Assembly (NCBI GenBank): GCA_013003555.1 | Contig: JABDIV010000013.1 | Location: 1-64,000, forward strand | DNA length: 64,000 nucleotides | Origin: Flavobacteriaceae bacterium | Lineage (GTDB): Bacteria; Bacteroidota; Bacteroidia; Flavobacteriales; Flavobacteriaceae | Direction of reading: 5' to 3' | Shown: positions 7,513 to 17,003 of the stretch, piece after piece | Layout of the letters: each line of letters begins with the position of its first letter | Numbering within the stretch: the stretch's first letter is position 1 | The notes under the pieces: generated by a model | Seen by the model: only the letters and a program-made list of their open reading frames with translations | What the model was told of the DNA's origin: nothing | Database searches by the model: none | Program-made: the position numbers and the translations under genes

Positions 7513-10341
7513 ATGTCTGATCAAAAACGCTTGTTCCTTTTAGATGCCTATGCCTTGATTTTTAGAGGGTATTATGCATTTATTAAAAATCCAAGGATAA
7601 ACTCGAAAGGTATGGACACATCAGCGATTATGGGTTTTACAAACTCCTTACTCGATGTGATTAAAAGAGAACGACCCGATCATTTGGCTGTTTGCTTTGA
7701 TCAGGGCGGAAGTGTGGCGCGCAATGAGATTTTTCCAAAATATAAGGCAAATCGGGATGAAACTCCTGAAGCGATTAAAATAGCGGTCCCTTATATCAAA
7801 CGTATCCTTGAAGCCATGCATATTCCAATTATGATCAAAGAAGGATATGAAGCCGATGATGTTATCGGCACCCTGGCCAAACAAGCTGAAAATCAAGGAT
7901 ATAAAACCTACATGGTAACACCCGACAAAGACTTTGCCCAACTTGTTTCGGAAAACATCTTTATGTATAAACCGCGATTTGGAGGCGGTTATGATACCTG
8001 GGGAATTAAAGAAGTTCAGGAAAATTTTGAAATAGAACACCCCGAACAGGTTATCGATTTTCTTGGCATGAAGGGTGATGCGGTCGATAATATCCCGGGA
8101 TTACCGGGCGTTGGTGACAAAACGGCTAAGAAATTCCTGGCCCAGTATGGTAGTTTGGAAAATCTTCTGGCAAACACACATGAACTAAAAGGAAAAATGA
8201 AAGAAAAGGTCGAGGCTAATGCCGAGATCGGCCTGCTATCAAAAAAACTTGCCAGAATCATGCTAGATGTTCCTGTAGCATTCGATGAAACCGACTTCGA
8301 ATTGAATTCACCAGATCTAGATGCCGTAAAAGAAGTCTTTCAGGAACTTGAGTTCAGACGACTGACAGAAAACCTGATCAAAACGTTTGCTGATGGGGAA
8401 GATTCACCCGCAAAGATCAAAACAGCCAAACCACAAACTACACCCACCACTACAGCAGGATCCGGTCAATTTTCACTGTTTGGAGAAAATGTTGCGTCCC
8501 ACGAAGGCGACGGGAACTTCACTGGACGACAAACTGCTGAGACAACGAAACATTTTTATCAATATCTTAATAATGATCTGGCTATAGATCTGTTCATCTC
8601 CAAACTTATGCGGCAATCATCTGTTTGTTTTGACACAGAGACCACAGGTTTGGACCCTATCGTTGCGGAGCTGGTTGGAATTGCATTTTCCTGGGAACAG
8701 GGAAAAGGATATTATTTGCCTGTTTCTGCCGATAAAGAAAAGGCTCAATCGATATTGGAACGCATCAGACCTTTCTTTGAGAATGCTGAAATCGAGAAAA
8801 TAGGTCAAAATCTGAAATACGATATCAAGGTTTTGCATAAATATGATATTCAGGTTAAGGGACCGCTTTTCGATACCATGTTGGCACATTATCTAATCAA
8901 TCCCGATATGCGACATAATATGGATGTTTTGGCCGAAGCCTACTTGAACTACAGGCCTATTTCCATTGAAACGCTGATCGGAAAAAAAGGAAAGAATCAA
9001 CTGTCCATGCGAGACGTATCGGTAGAAAAACAAGCCGAATATGCTGTTGAAGATGCCGACATTACTCTTCAATTAAAAGAACATTTCGAAAAGGAACTCG
9101 GTGAAGCTAATACCGAAACATTATTCAAGGACATCGAAATACCTTTATTACGTGTGCTCGCCGATATGGAACTTGAGGGTATAAATCTTGATGAGGCGTT
9201 TTTGAAAACCTTGTCAAAAGAACTTGAAAATGACATTCAAACTCTGGAGTTGAAGATCTATGATAAAGCAGGTGAAGAATTCAATATAGCATCGCCAAAA
9301 CAACTAGGTGTTATTCTGTTTGAAAAACTCAAACTGGTCGATAAGCCCAAAAAGACCAAAACCGGTCAATATTCCACAGCTGAAGATGTGCTGAGAACCT
9401 TATCGAAAGATCATAAAATTATTCAGGATATCCTTGATTATCGCGGATTGACAAAATTGAAAAACACCTATGTTGACGCGCTCCCGAACCAGGTGCTCTT
9501 GGAAACAGGCCGGGTACATACCGATTATATGCAGACTGTAGCTGCCACGGGAAGACTGAGCAGCAACAATCCGAATCTGCAAAATATACCTATCCGAACA
9601 GAGCGCGGACGGCTCGTTCGCCAAGCCTTTATTCCCCGGAATTCAGACTATACTCTGCTGGCTGCCGATTATTCCCAGATCGAATTGCGAATCATTGCTG
9701 CACTAAGCCAGGAAGATAATATGATCGAGGCTTTCAAAAATGGTGAAGACATTCATGCCTCTACAGCCGCGAAAGTATTCGGTATTCCGTTAAAAGATGT
9801 TACACGAGAACAACGAGCCAATGCCAAAACCGTGAATTTTGGAATTATCTATGGGGTATCAGCATTCGGACTAAGTAATCAAACAGACCTCTCAAGAACA
9901 GAAGCCAAAGAATTAATTGACACCTATTATGAAACCTATCCTAAACTTAAGGAATACATATCGAAACAGGTAGATTTTGCCCGTGACAATGGCTACGTTC
10001 AAACCGTCCTGGGAAGGAGGCGCTATCTTAAGGATATCAATTCCAGGAATGCCGTGGTTAGAGGAGCGGCCGAACGAAACGCAATCAATGCACCTATTCA
10101 GGGCAGTGCGGCCGACATAATAAAAATAGCCATGATTAGAATTCATGAGAAATTAAATTCAGATGGCTTCAAAACGAAAATGCTACTCCAGGTTCACGAT
10201 GAGTTGGTTTTCGACGCATTCAAAACAGAATTAGGTGCGGTTAAAAAAATGATAAAACATGAAATGGAATCGGCTTATGATTTAGCTGTGCCTTTAGTTG
10301 TTGATATGGATACAGGACAGAATTGGCTGGAGGCACACTAA
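7513..10341 (+). CDS. polA: DNA polymerase I
   Basis: The 942-aa protein fills gaps and removes RNA primers. Its three domains are in order: 5'-3' exonuclease (about 1-290, starting LFLLDAYALIFRGYYAF), 3'-5' exonuclease (about 345-535) and family A polymerase (about 560-942). The proofreading site is intact, with CFDTETTGLD giving Asp374 and Glu376, which many polA proteins have lost. Polymerase motif A is AADYSQIELR (Asp719), motif B includes NFGIIYGVSAFGL, and motif C is VHDELVFD (Asp896). It is divergent from iaaA across 87 bp and appears to be monocistronic. No anomalies were seen. Confidence 0.98.
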   Translation: MSDQKRLFLLDAYALIFRGYYAFIKNPRINSKGMDTSAIMGFTNSLLDVIKRERPDHLAVCFDQGGSVARNEIFPKYKANRDETPEAIKIAVPYIKRILEAMHIPIMIKEGYEADDVIGTLAKQAENQGYKTYMVTPDKDFAQLVSENIFMYKPRFGGGYDTWGIKEVQENFEIEHPEQVIDFLGMKGDAVDNIPGLPGVGDKTAKKFLAQYGSLENLLANTHELKGKMKEKVEANAEIGLLSKKLARIMLDVPVAFDETDFELNSPDLDAVKEVFQELEFRRLTENLIKTFADGEDSPAKIKTAKPQTTPTTTAGSGQFSLFGENVASHEGDGNFTGRQTAETTKHFYQYLNNDLAIDLFISKLMRQSSVCFDTETTGLDPIVAELVGIAFSWEQGKGYYLPVSADKEKAQSILERIRPFFENAEIEKIGQNLKYDIKVLHKYDIQVKGPLFDTMLAHYLINPDMRHNMDVLAEAYLNYRPISIETLIGKKGKNQLSMRDVSVEKQAEYAVEDADITLQLKEHFEKELGEANTETLFKDIEIPLLRVLADMELEGINLDEAFLKTLSKELENDIQTLELKIYDKAGEEFNIASPKQLGVILFEKLKLVDKPKKTKTGQYSTAEDVLRTLSKDHKIIQDILDYRGLTKLKNTYVDALPNQVLLETGRVHTDYMQTVAATGRLSSNNPNLQNIPIRTERGRLVRQAFIPRNSDYTLLAADYSQIELRIIAALSQEDNMIEAFKNGEDIHASTAAKVFGIPLKDVTREQRANAKTVNFGIIYGVSAFGLSNQTDLSRTEAKELIDTYYETYPKLKEYISKQVDFARDNGYVQTVLGRRRYLKDINSRNAVVRGAAERNAINAPIQGSAADIIKIAMIRIHEKLNSDGFKTKMLLQVHDELVFDAFKTELGAVKKMIKHEMESAYDLAVPLVVDMDTGQNWLEAH

Positions 10342-10434
10342 TGAATCATCTTTAAGCTGCAAAACTCATGGCTGCCAGTGGGAAAAAGATAAGGATTAAG
10401 AAAAAATAAGGGGATTAATAAAATCAATTGCTAT

Positions 10435-13107
10435 TTACAAAACAAATCTATAAGTGGCTTTAATCAAAAAGGTATTCTCGGGTTGTTGACTGAGCAATTG
10501 ATTGTCGATAAGATCACCGAAATTATTACTAACATCACCAAGTCCAGTTATGCCTTGTGACCAGACCAGGAAAATTTCCGATCCTGGAATATACTCCCAG
10601 CGAACAACCAGGTTTGAACGAAACTGCACGAAGGCGAAATCTGGATTTCCAAAAGCATAGTCGGTAGTGCCATCGCGATTCTCATCGATTAGATAAACAT
10701 CATTATCTAAGGTAATCTGGTTATCGTCATACCAGGTTACCCGATCATTAAGATCGGCCGCAATAGGGTTGTTTACATAATTAAAGTTATCATATTTCGC
10801 CTTGAAAATAAACGGCTGACCATAATACTGAATGGTTAAATTCGGATTGATATTATAGTTTATCCGCAGGGTCGTCGTCAAATTCTTATTATCGATTCCT
10901 CCCATGATGTATCGCGGTGTTCCGGCAAAATCGGTTTCTGTGACATATTGGGTCCTGTTGGGATTTTCCTCGTATTCCACATTCAATGATAAACTCAGCG
11001 AATTAAGTGGCTGATATCGCAATCTGGTAACATACCTCTTAAAAGAGAAATTGTTCTGTTTGGCTTGTGAATTAATGTAGCCCAGAGTTAAACTCAGTTT
11101 TTTTCGTTGATCGGTTCCGGAGAAAAGAAAAAAGAAATTCTCATCATTCCAACGCCATCGGGGTCCGCCACGTAACACGGTGTTCGAAAAGATCCGGGGT
11201 TTGTGAGCTCCACCAACCTCGGTGAACCAATTGTTCTTCCAGTTAAGAAAGCCGTTGATCTCGTACTGAATGCGATTGTAATTGCCTTCAAAATCAAACT
11301 GTGTAAATTGATTAAAACGGATGTTCGCTTCCCTGTACCAACTGGTAGGCTTAACAAATAAACGCCTCACGTTTGAATATTGTCTAAAGATATCAGCCTG
11401 TCGCAAAAATCCAATGTCATTTAATTCCAACTCAGGGGATCGCCAGTTTGCCCCAAAATTATATCGCCAGTTTCCACCGCCGCCTTTTCCGATTTCAAAT
11501 TTTCCACCCGTTCCACTGAGGGAGGTCTTATTGGGATCGACTTCGACGTGGCCGGCATCAACCCGCTGGAATAAATGCGTGAGAGAGGATTGGGTTAATT
11601 GTATTGCAGTTTCACTACCAGTAACATGGCTAAAAACCATATTTCCTTCAATATAATATCTCCTGTCTTTCCAGTTGTGTCTAAAATCCAATCCTCCGGA
11701 ATAAGCACTCTTCCTCAGGTAATCTAAATTATCTTCAATATTTCGGTTAGTCGCTGTAAAAATTCCTCCTATGTACGAATTTCTGTCGTTGAAATCTTTT
11801 TGAACTCGGGTAACAAGGTAATTAGTAAAAGGTTCTACAAGTTCTTCTCGAGGTTCTCCTTGTTCCGGAAGGCTATTCAGAACATCTTCGCGTTCATCCA
11901 GCCTTATTTCGGCGAATTCTTTTGAAGTTACGCTTTCCAACAATCCAATAGCCCAGCCGTTCTTTGTTTTTCCACTGAACTTAGCAGCACCGAGAATCGT
12001 TGTGTTATTTGGTAAATCGGCATATTCTCCCTTACTGGCATCAGCCGTTGTGAAGCCTTGTGGCGTTCGTCCAATCCGTCTTGAAAAAAACAAATTATCA
12101 GCTCCTCCTCCTATTCGAAAATCAAAAACATTTTTATTCTCGACAAAGAAAGGCCGGCGCTCCTGGAAAAAGATTTCAAAGCCGTCAAGCGCTATTGCGC
12201 CCGGATCGGCATCGACCTGGCCAAAATCAGGATTAACGGTCAGGTCAACAGTAAGATCATTGGTGATTCCGATTTTAGCATCAAGCCCTCCGGTGATTTT
12301 GGTGTCTGACCCGTCCCTAAAAGGGTTCCCGGGTTGCGATTCATAGGTGTCAAGTTGAGCAACGGTATAGGGTTGAATTTCTAATTGTTTCTGTGGTTTT
12401 AATCCGATTAATCCGCGTAATTCTCCAAATTCACTAACCCATCCCGGTGGATTTGCCGGCACAGGTTGCCAAACCGACCGTTCCTCATTATTAAAATAAC
12501 GACGTGTTGATTGTAAACCCCAGACCTGTTCTTCTTCATTCCCAAATCGAAGCTGACTGAGTGGAATGCGTATTTCGGCTGTCCAACCCTCATCGTCAAT
12601 TTTTGTGTCGGTATACCATATGGGATTCCAGCTAGTATCGAAGTTGCTGTTATTCGACACAAATTCATCTCCCTTTACCCCGGAAACCGAGATTGTAAAT
12701 GAAAATGCTGTTCGATCGTCATTATAACTGTCGATATTAATCTCAACCCAATCACCTGGAAAATCATCTCGTCTTCCCATCCGGCGTTCAATCGTTGAGG
12801 GATCGGCCTGATAACATCTATATGCGACATAGAGGTTTTTGTTGTCATATATGATCTTCATTTTTGTCTGCTCTGTCGGGGGCGTTCCAACGTCGGGCTG
12901 GAACTCTACATAATCAGAGGTCCATTCGACTATCTCCCAGGCAGGATCAGAGAGATCACCATCTACCGATGGAGGCGGAGCATCACCAATGGATTTAGTT
13001 GTATAAACGCGTTTTTCGTAAGTGAGGTCGTCATTTTGACTAAATAAAGAAACAATGGGAAACAGTAATGCGCATGCCGTACCAAAGGCAGTAACTCTGA
13101 TTTTCAT
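10435..13107 (-). CDS. Outer-membrane protein with CBM9-like domain and DUF5916
   Basis: An 890-aa protein with a signal peptide (cleavage near residue 23, LFSQ). An N-terminal CBM9-like beta-sandwich domain (about 45-220; typical PSVDGDLSDPAWE start) precedes the large DUF5916 region, which is rich in alternating aromatic/polar strands and ends in the short aromatic-terminated strand (TYRFVL) typical of outer-membrane barrels. Family members are common in Bacteroidota and often sit near peptidases or nutrient-uptake genes, but the substrate is unknown. It is transcribed alone, convergent with polA and divergent from rplM. The domain call is firm; the function is open. Confidence 0.85.
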   Translation of the reverse strand: MKIRVTAFGTACALLFPIVSLFSQNDDLTYEKRVYTTKSIGDAPPPSVDGDLSDPAWEIVEWTSDYVEFQPDVGTPPTEQTKMKIIYDNKNLYVAYRCYQADPSTIERRMGRRDDFPGDWVEINIDSYNDDRTAFSFTISVSGVKGDEFVSNNSNFDTSWNPIWYTDTKIDDEGWTAEIRIPLSQLRFGNEEEQVWGLQSTRRYFNNEERSVWQPVPANPPGWVSEFGELRGLIGLKPQKQLEIQPYTVAQLDTYESQPGNPFRDGSDTKITGGLDAKIGITNDLTVDLTVNPDFGQVDADPGAIALDGFEIFFQERRPFFVENKNVFDFRIGGGADNLFFSRRIGRTPQGFTTADASKGEYADLPNNTTILGAAKFSGKTKNGWAIGLLESVTSKEFAEIRLDEREDVLNSLPEQGEPREELVEPFTNYLVTRVQKDFNDRNSYIGGIFTATNRNIEDNLDYLRKSAYSGGLDFRHNWKDRRYYIEGNMVFSHVTGSETAIQLTQSSLTHLFQRVDAGHVEVDPNKTSLSGTGGKFEIGKGGGGNWRYNFGANWRSPELELNDIGFLRQADIFRQYSNVRRLFVKPTSWYREANIRFNQFTQFDFEGNYNRIQYEINGFLNWKNNWFTEVGGAHKPRIFSNTVLRGGPRWRWNDENFFFLFSGTDQRKKLSLTLGYINSQAKQNNFSFKRYVTRLRYQPLNSLSLSLNVEYEENPNRTQYVTETDFAGTPRYIMGGIDNKNLTTTLRINYNINPNLTIQYYGQPFIFKAKYDNFNYVNNPIAADLNDRVTWYDDNQITLDNDVYLIDENRDGTTDYAFGNPDFAFVQFRSNLVVRWEYIPGSEIFLVWSQGITGLGDVSNNFGDLIDNQLLSQQPENTFLIKATYRFVL

Positions 13108-13249
13108 TTAGGTTGGATTATGCTTTACAGACTGGAAATTAAAAGGACTGTTACAATTAGAGATACCAATTAATAAATAATTAACGCATAACCGCTAATT
13201 TTAACATTTGAACCCGCCAAGAATACAGTGAAATAAATGGCTGAGACTC

Positions 13250-13280
13250 TTTGGTAATAAAATATATAATCGTAAATTTG
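13250..13280 (+). promoter_or_regulatory. Promoter of rplM-rpsI (-33 TTTG, -7 TAAATTTG)
   Basis: TTTG at 13250-13253 and TAAATTTG at 13273-13280 are separated by 19 bp, an exact match to the Bacteroidota primary-sigma promoter. The predicted start leaves a leader of about 60 nt before rplM. Confidence 0.8.
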
Positions 13281-13309
13281 CAAACTCTTTTTACAGAGGA
13301 ATGTATAAC

Positions 13310-13331
13310 TGACCTGATGATTTATAGGTCA
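13310..13331 (+). promoter_or_regulatory. Hairpin in rplM 5' leader (candidate L13 ribosomal leader)
   Basis: A perfect 6-bp stem TGACCT / AGGTCA with a 10-nt loop lies in the rplM leader, 15 bp before the GTG start. Position and size fit an autoregulatory r-protein leader; a Bacteroidia L13 leader class has been proposed, but I cannot test membership here. Confidence 0.5.
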
Positions 13332-13346
13332 TGAAATTAATTAAGC

Positions 13347-13802
13347 GTGGATACATTAAGTTATAAAACGAAATCAGCCAATAAGGCCACTGTTAATAAG
13401 GAGTGGGTTTTGGTAGATGCCGAAGGACAGGCATTAGGCCGTTTGGCATCGAAGGTTGCAATTCTATTGCGCGGAAAGCATAAGACCAATTTCACTCCTC
13501 ATGTTGACTGTGGTGACAACGTCATTGTTATCAATGCAGAAAAAGTGAGTCTTTCAGGAAACAAGTGGGAAAATAAATCTTACATACGTCATACAGGGTA
13601 CCCTGGTGGTCAACGATCATTGACGGCAAAAGAACTTATGGAAAAAGATCCCGCACGACTGGTCGAAAAGTCTGTAAAAGGCATGCTTCCTAAAAATAAA
13701 TTAGGAGCCGAACTGTTTAGAAATTTAAATGTATTTGTGGGGTCTGAGCATAAACATGAAGCCCAGAAACCAAAAGTGATAAACTTAAACGATTTTAACT
13801 AA
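13347..13802 (+). CDS. rplM: 50S ribosomal protein L13
   Basis: The 151-aa protein is full-length L13, with the family motifs [32 protein letters not shown] and GMLPKN. The start is GTG: the conserved Flavobacteriia N-terminus [14 protein letters not shown] begins exactly there. The stop TAA overlaps the rpsI ATG by one base (TAATG), indicating translational coupling with S9, the conserved partner. It is expressed from a strong promoter with a short, possibly regulatory leader. Confidence 0.98.
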   Translation: MDTLSYKTKSANKATVNKEWVLVDAEGQALGRLASKVAILLRGKHKTNFTPHVDCGDNVIVINAEKVSLSGNKWENKSYIRHTGYPGGQRSLTAKELMEKDPARLVEKSVKGMLPKNKLGAELFRNLNVFVGSEHKHEAQKPKVINLNDFN

Positions 13803-14188
13803 TGGATGTTATTCACAAAATAGGAAGAAGAAAAACGGCAGTTGCCCGGGTTTATTTATCAAAAGGCAAAGGGAATATCACGGTAAATAAACGTGATGTT
13901 GCTTCGTACTTCCCAACTCAAACCCTTTTATATAAAGTGAATCAACCATTGGTCATGACCGGAAACGATAAAAACTTTGATATCAAAGTGAATGTTTACG
14001 GTGGCGGCGTAACAGGTCAGGCAGAGGCTGTAAGATTAGCGCTATCGCGTGCTATGTGTGAGCTTGACGAAGAGAACAGAAGTATTTTAAAGCCCGAAGG
14101 TTTATTGACCCGGGATCCGAGAATGGTAGAGCGTAAGAAATTCGGTCAGAAGAAAGCGCGTAAGAAATTCCAGTTCTCGAAACGTTAA
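13802..14188 (+). CDS. rpsI: 30S ribosomal protein S9
   Basis: The 128-aa S9 has the diagnostic start IHKIGRRKTAVARVYL and the basic C-terminal tail ending KARKKFQFSKR, whose terminal Lys-Arg reaches the P-site tRNA in the ribosome. It is translationally coupled to rplM through the TAATG overlap. A 132-bp gap with hairpins separates it from rpsB. Confidence 0.98.
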   Translation: MDVIHKIGRRKTAVARVYLSKGKGNITVNKRDVASYFPTQTLLYKVNQPLVMTGNDKNFDIKVNVYGGGVTGQAEAVRLALSRAMCELDEENRSILKPEGLLTRDPRMVERKKFGQKKARKKFQFSKR

Positions 14189-14215
14189 CATATTGATTAT
14201 AAACCAGTTTTTGTT

Positions 14216-14291
14216 ATCCATGACCCAAATGGTCAGGATTTAGTTTAGCATCTAAATGGTTAAGGCCTTTATAAAAGCCACTTGATCATTG
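14216..14291 (+). promoter_or_regulatory. Two hairpins in the rpsB leader
   Basis: Hairpin 1 pairs ATCC-TGACC (one bulged A at 14220) with GGTCA-GGAT, loop CAAAT, spanning 14216-14239. Hairpin 2 pairs ATGGTTAAG with CTTGATCAT (two G-U pairs) around 14256-14289, with GC pairs inside. No T-run follows, so a leader or processing element is more likely than a terminator. It may be an S2 autoregulatory leader; this is inference. Confidence 0.35.
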
Positions 14292-14320
14292 CTAATTAAC
14301 AGAACGTAAACTATTACAAA

Positions 14321-15103
14321 ATGGCTAAAGCAGAAGTCAAAGACTTACTTGACTGTGGGGTGCATTTCGGTCACCTAACAAGAAAATGGGACCCAAATAT
14401 GGCTCCTTACATCTATATGGAGCGCAACGGCATCCATATTATCAACCTTTACAAAACAACCGCAAAACTTGAAGAAGCGTCAAAGGCATTGAGCAAAATT
14501 GCTGCCTCTGGACGTAAAATTCTATTTGTTGCGACAAAAAAGCAAGCAAAGGACATCGTTGCGGAAAAGGCGGGCAATGTAAACATGCCTTATATTACTG
14601 AGAGATGGCCTGGTGGGATGCTCACGAATTTCGTTACGATCAGAAAGGCTGTTAAAAAGATGGCGTCAATCGATCGAATGAAAAAAGATGGGACGTTCAA
14701 TACGCTTTCTAAAAAAGAACGCCTTCAGGTTGAGCGTTTGCGAGCAAAGTTAGAAAAGAACCTTGGATCGATTTCCGATATGACTCGATTACCTGGAGCC
14801 ATCTTTGTTGTGGATATCAAGCGTGAACATATCGCAATAAAGGAAGCTCAGAAATTGAACATTCCAATTTTTGCCATGGTCGACACCAATTCAGACCCAC
14901 GCCTGGTCGATTTTGTGATTCCATCGAATGATGATGCTTCAAAGTCGATCAATAAAATACTTCAACATGCTACAGATGCCATCTCTGATGGTCTGGCTGA
15001 GCGTCAAGCTGAAAAGAACGCTAAATTAGCGGCCGAAAATGAGCCTGCTCCAAAGGCTGTTGAGAAAAAAGCTGCTCCTGTTGCAGCTCAGGAAGAAGAA
15101 TAA
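14321..15103 (+). CDS. rpsB: 30S ribosomal protein S2
   Basis: The 260-aa S2 begins with the usual LLDCGVHFGHLTRKWDPNM and contains ERWPGGMLTNF and the zinc-free core of the family. The C-terminal 30 residues are an Ala/Lys/Glu-rich tail, common and variable in Bacteroidota S2. It precedes tsf by 45 bp, the near-universal rpsB-tsf pair. Confidence 0.98.
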   Translation: MAKAEVKDLLDCGVHFGHLTRKWDPNMAPYIYMERNGIHIINLYKTTAKLEEASKALSKIAASGRKILFVATKKQAKDIVAEKAGNVNMPYITERWPGGMLTNFVTIRKAVKKMASIDRMKKDGTFNTLSKKERLQVERLRAKLEKNLGSISDMTRLPGAIFVVDIKREHIAIKEAQKLNIPIFAMVDTNSDPRLVDFVIPSNDDASKSINKILQHATDAISDGLAERQAEKNAKLAAENEPAPKAVEKKAAPVAAQEEE

Positions 15104-15148
15104 ATTAACTCGGAATAACAATGTTGTTCCAACTAATCGAATATAGAA

Positions 15149-15970
15149 ATGACTAAAATAACTGCCTCTCAGGTAAACGAATTAAGAAAAGCTACCGGTG
15201 CAGGAATGATGGATTGTAAAAATGCATTGGTTGAAGCCGAAGGTAATTTTGACAAGGCTATTGAAATCCTTCGTAAGAAAGGTCAGAAAGTAGCTGCAAA
15301 GCGTGCCGATCGTGATTCAAGTGAAGGTGCGGTAATCGCACAAGTCAATGATGACAATACAACAGGTGTGATCGTATCATTGAACTGTGAAACAGACTTC
15401 GTTGCGAAAAACGATAGTTTTGTTAATCTGGCCAAAGAATTAGCTAAAATAGCTTTAGACCATAATTCACTCGACGCACTACTCACTGCTAATTTCAATG
15501 GTATTTCGGTTTCCGAAAAGCTAACCGAACAGACGGGTGTCATCGGTGAAAAAATTGAAATCGGAGGTTTTAAAACACTTAAAGCCCCATTTGTTGGATC
15601 ATACATTCATGCAGGTAATAAAATAGCCACGTTGGTTGGATTATCGGCAGATGTAAATGATGCAGCTGTTGCAGCTAAAGATGTAGCCATGCAGGCAGCC
15701 GCCATGAATCCAATCGCGTTAAATGAAGGAGCTGTTGATGCATCTGTCGTCGAAAAAGAAATCGAGATCGCTAAAGAGCAATTAAGAGCCGAAGGAAAGC
15801 CTGAAGCCATGCTTGATAACATTGCTAAAGGAAAACTTAAGCGATTTTTTAAGGACAATACCCTTGTTAACCAGGCCTTCATCAAGGATAGTAAAATTAG
15901 CGTTGCAGATTACTTAAAATCATATGGCGATGTTGAAGTTATTGGCTTTGAGCGTGTTGCCTTAGGGTAA
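15149..15970 (+). CDS. tsf: Elongation factor Ts
   Basis: The 273-aa EF-Ts recycles EF-Tu by GDP/GTP exchange. The N-terminal UBA-like domain (VNELRKATGAGMMDCKNAL) and the core motif NCETDFVAKN, which contacts EF-Tu, are intact. It follows rpsB and is closed by a strong terminator 22 bp after the stop. Confidence 0.98.
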   Translation: MTKITASQVNELRKATGAGMMDCKNALVEAEGNFDKAIEILRKKGQKVAAKRADRDSSEGAVIAQVNDDNTTGVIVSLNCETDFVAKNDSFVNLAKELAKIALDHNSLDALLTANFNGISVSEKLTEQTGVIGEKIEIGGFKTLKAPFVGSYIHAGNKIATLVGLSADVNDAAVAAKDVAMQAAAMNPIALNEGAVDASVVEKEIEIAKEQLRAEGKPEAMLDNIAKGKLKRFFKDNTLVNQAFIKDSKISVADYLKSYGDVEVIGFERVALG

Positions 15971-15992
15971 CGATAATCGTCATTACAGTTTA

Positions 15993-16021
15993 AAGCCTCG
16001 ATTTGTATCGGGGCTTTTTTT
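15993..16021 (+). terminator. Rho-independent terminator of rpsB-tsf
   Basis: A 10-bp stem AAGCCTCGAT / ATCGGGGCTT (one T-G pair), loop TTGT, followed by a run of T residues. Confidence 0.9.
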
Positions 16022-16152
16022 ATGTATGATATTTCGGTAGCCATAACACCCTTTTAACGTTGAATAAAGTCATGGATTAACCCCAGTATTTTGTTCAAAA
16101 CAACCATATGAAAATTATTATTATTGCGTGAAACGATTTAAAAATTGTGTGG

Positions 16153-16160
16153 TATATTTG
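16153..16160 (+). promoter_or_regulatory. -7 box for pyrH-frr
   Basis: TATATTTG matches TAnnTTTG exactly and lies 86 bp before pyrH, leaving a leader of about 80 nt that can fold (next entry). Confidence 0.6.
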
Positions 16161-16168
16161 TACAGCTC

Positions 16169-16229
16169 GGGTCCATGAAAGCAGAGTTTACTGCAGAGTA
16201 ATCGCCTTAGTAGAAAGACGATCTGATCC
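16169..16229 (+). promoter_or_regulatory. Candidate structured pyrH leader (three-way junction)
   Basis: An outer stem GGGTC (16169-16173) / GATCC (16225-16229) encloses hairpin GCAG-AGTTTA-CTGC (16181-16194) and hairpin ATCGcCTT / AAGaCGAT (16201-16222, one C-A mismatch). An 8-codon open frame (ATG at 16175, TAA ending 16201) overlaps it. The fold is my hand prediction. Confidence 0.4.
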
Positions 16230-16246
16230 CACCCAATACACATTTT

Positions 16247-16954
16247 ATGAAATACAAACGAATCTTGCTTAAGTTATCTGGAGAGGCCTTAATGGGGTCG
16301 AGACAATATGGAATTGATCCGGCTCGATTGGAAGATTACGCTCAAGATATCAAGAAGATTACCGAATTGGATGTGGAAGTCGCCATTGTTATTGGTGGCG
16401 GTAATATTTTTAGAGGCGTTGCAGGTGCCAGTAACGGCATGGATCGTGTTCAGGCCGATCATATGGGAATGCTCGCGACCGTGATTAATGGCCTCGCTCT
16501 TCAAAGTGCTTTGGAAGATGCTGGAGTTGAAACACGTTTACAATCAGCGATCAAGATCAATGAAGTGGCCGAACCTTTTATAAGACGACGTGCTATTCGT
16601 CATCTCGAAAAAGGCCGAGTTGTAATTTTTGGCGGTGGCACTGGAAATCCATATTTCACAACAGATTCAGCGGCTGTTCTCCGGGCTATCGAAATTGAAG
16701 CCGATGTCATTTTAAAGGGCACTCGAGTTGATGGTATTTATACCTCCGATCCCGAAAAAGACAGCAAGGCTGTTAAATTCGACAATATAAGCTTTGATGA
16801 TGTACTTCAAAGAGGTTTAAAAGTCATGGATACAACGGCTTTTACATTAAGTCAGGAAAACAAGCTCCCAATTATTGTTTTCGATATGAATAAAAAAGAA
16901 AATTTATTAAAGGTAGTATTAGGTGAGAACATTGGTACTACCGTCGACTTGTAG
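16247..16954 (+). CDS. pyrH: UMP kinase
   Basis: The 235-aa hexameric bacterial UMP kinase (amino-acid-kinase fold) makes UDP from UMP. Seen: [16 protein letters not shown] at the N-terminus, [10 protein letters not shown], and the [15 protein letters not shown] and [17 protein letters not shown] nucleotide-site motifs. It is followed after 49 bp by frr, the conserved pairing. The leader upstream is long and foldable, so expression may be controlled after initiation. Confidence 0.98.
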   Translation: MKYKRILLKLSGEALMGSRQYGIDPARLEDYAQDIKKITELDVEVAIVIGGGNIFRGVAGASNGMDRVQADHMGMLATVINGLALQSALEDAGVETRLQSAIKINEVAEPFIRRRAIRHLEKGRVVIFGGGTGNPYFTTDSAAVLRAIEIEADVILKGTRVDGIYTSDPEKDSKAVKFDNISFDDVLQRGLKVMDTTAFTLSQENKLPIIVFDMNKKENLLKVVLGENIGTTVDL

Positions 16955-17003
16955 GCTTTTTTTATGGCCTGATTTTTGAAAGGAGATCATAAAATTAAAT
17001 ACG

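Noticed and set aside
10342-10434. Minus-strand hydrophobic stretch between polA and the DUF5916 gene (reading LILLIPLFFLNPYLFP).
   Set aside because: It has no ATG start (only TTG) and lies in the downstream region of the DUF5916 gene; no coding signal beyond hydrophobicity.
16979-16987. AAAGGAGAT as a strong Shine-Dalgarno for frr.
   Set aside because: It is 17-18 nt from the ATG, beyond normal spacing, and Bacteroidota rarely use SD-based initiation.
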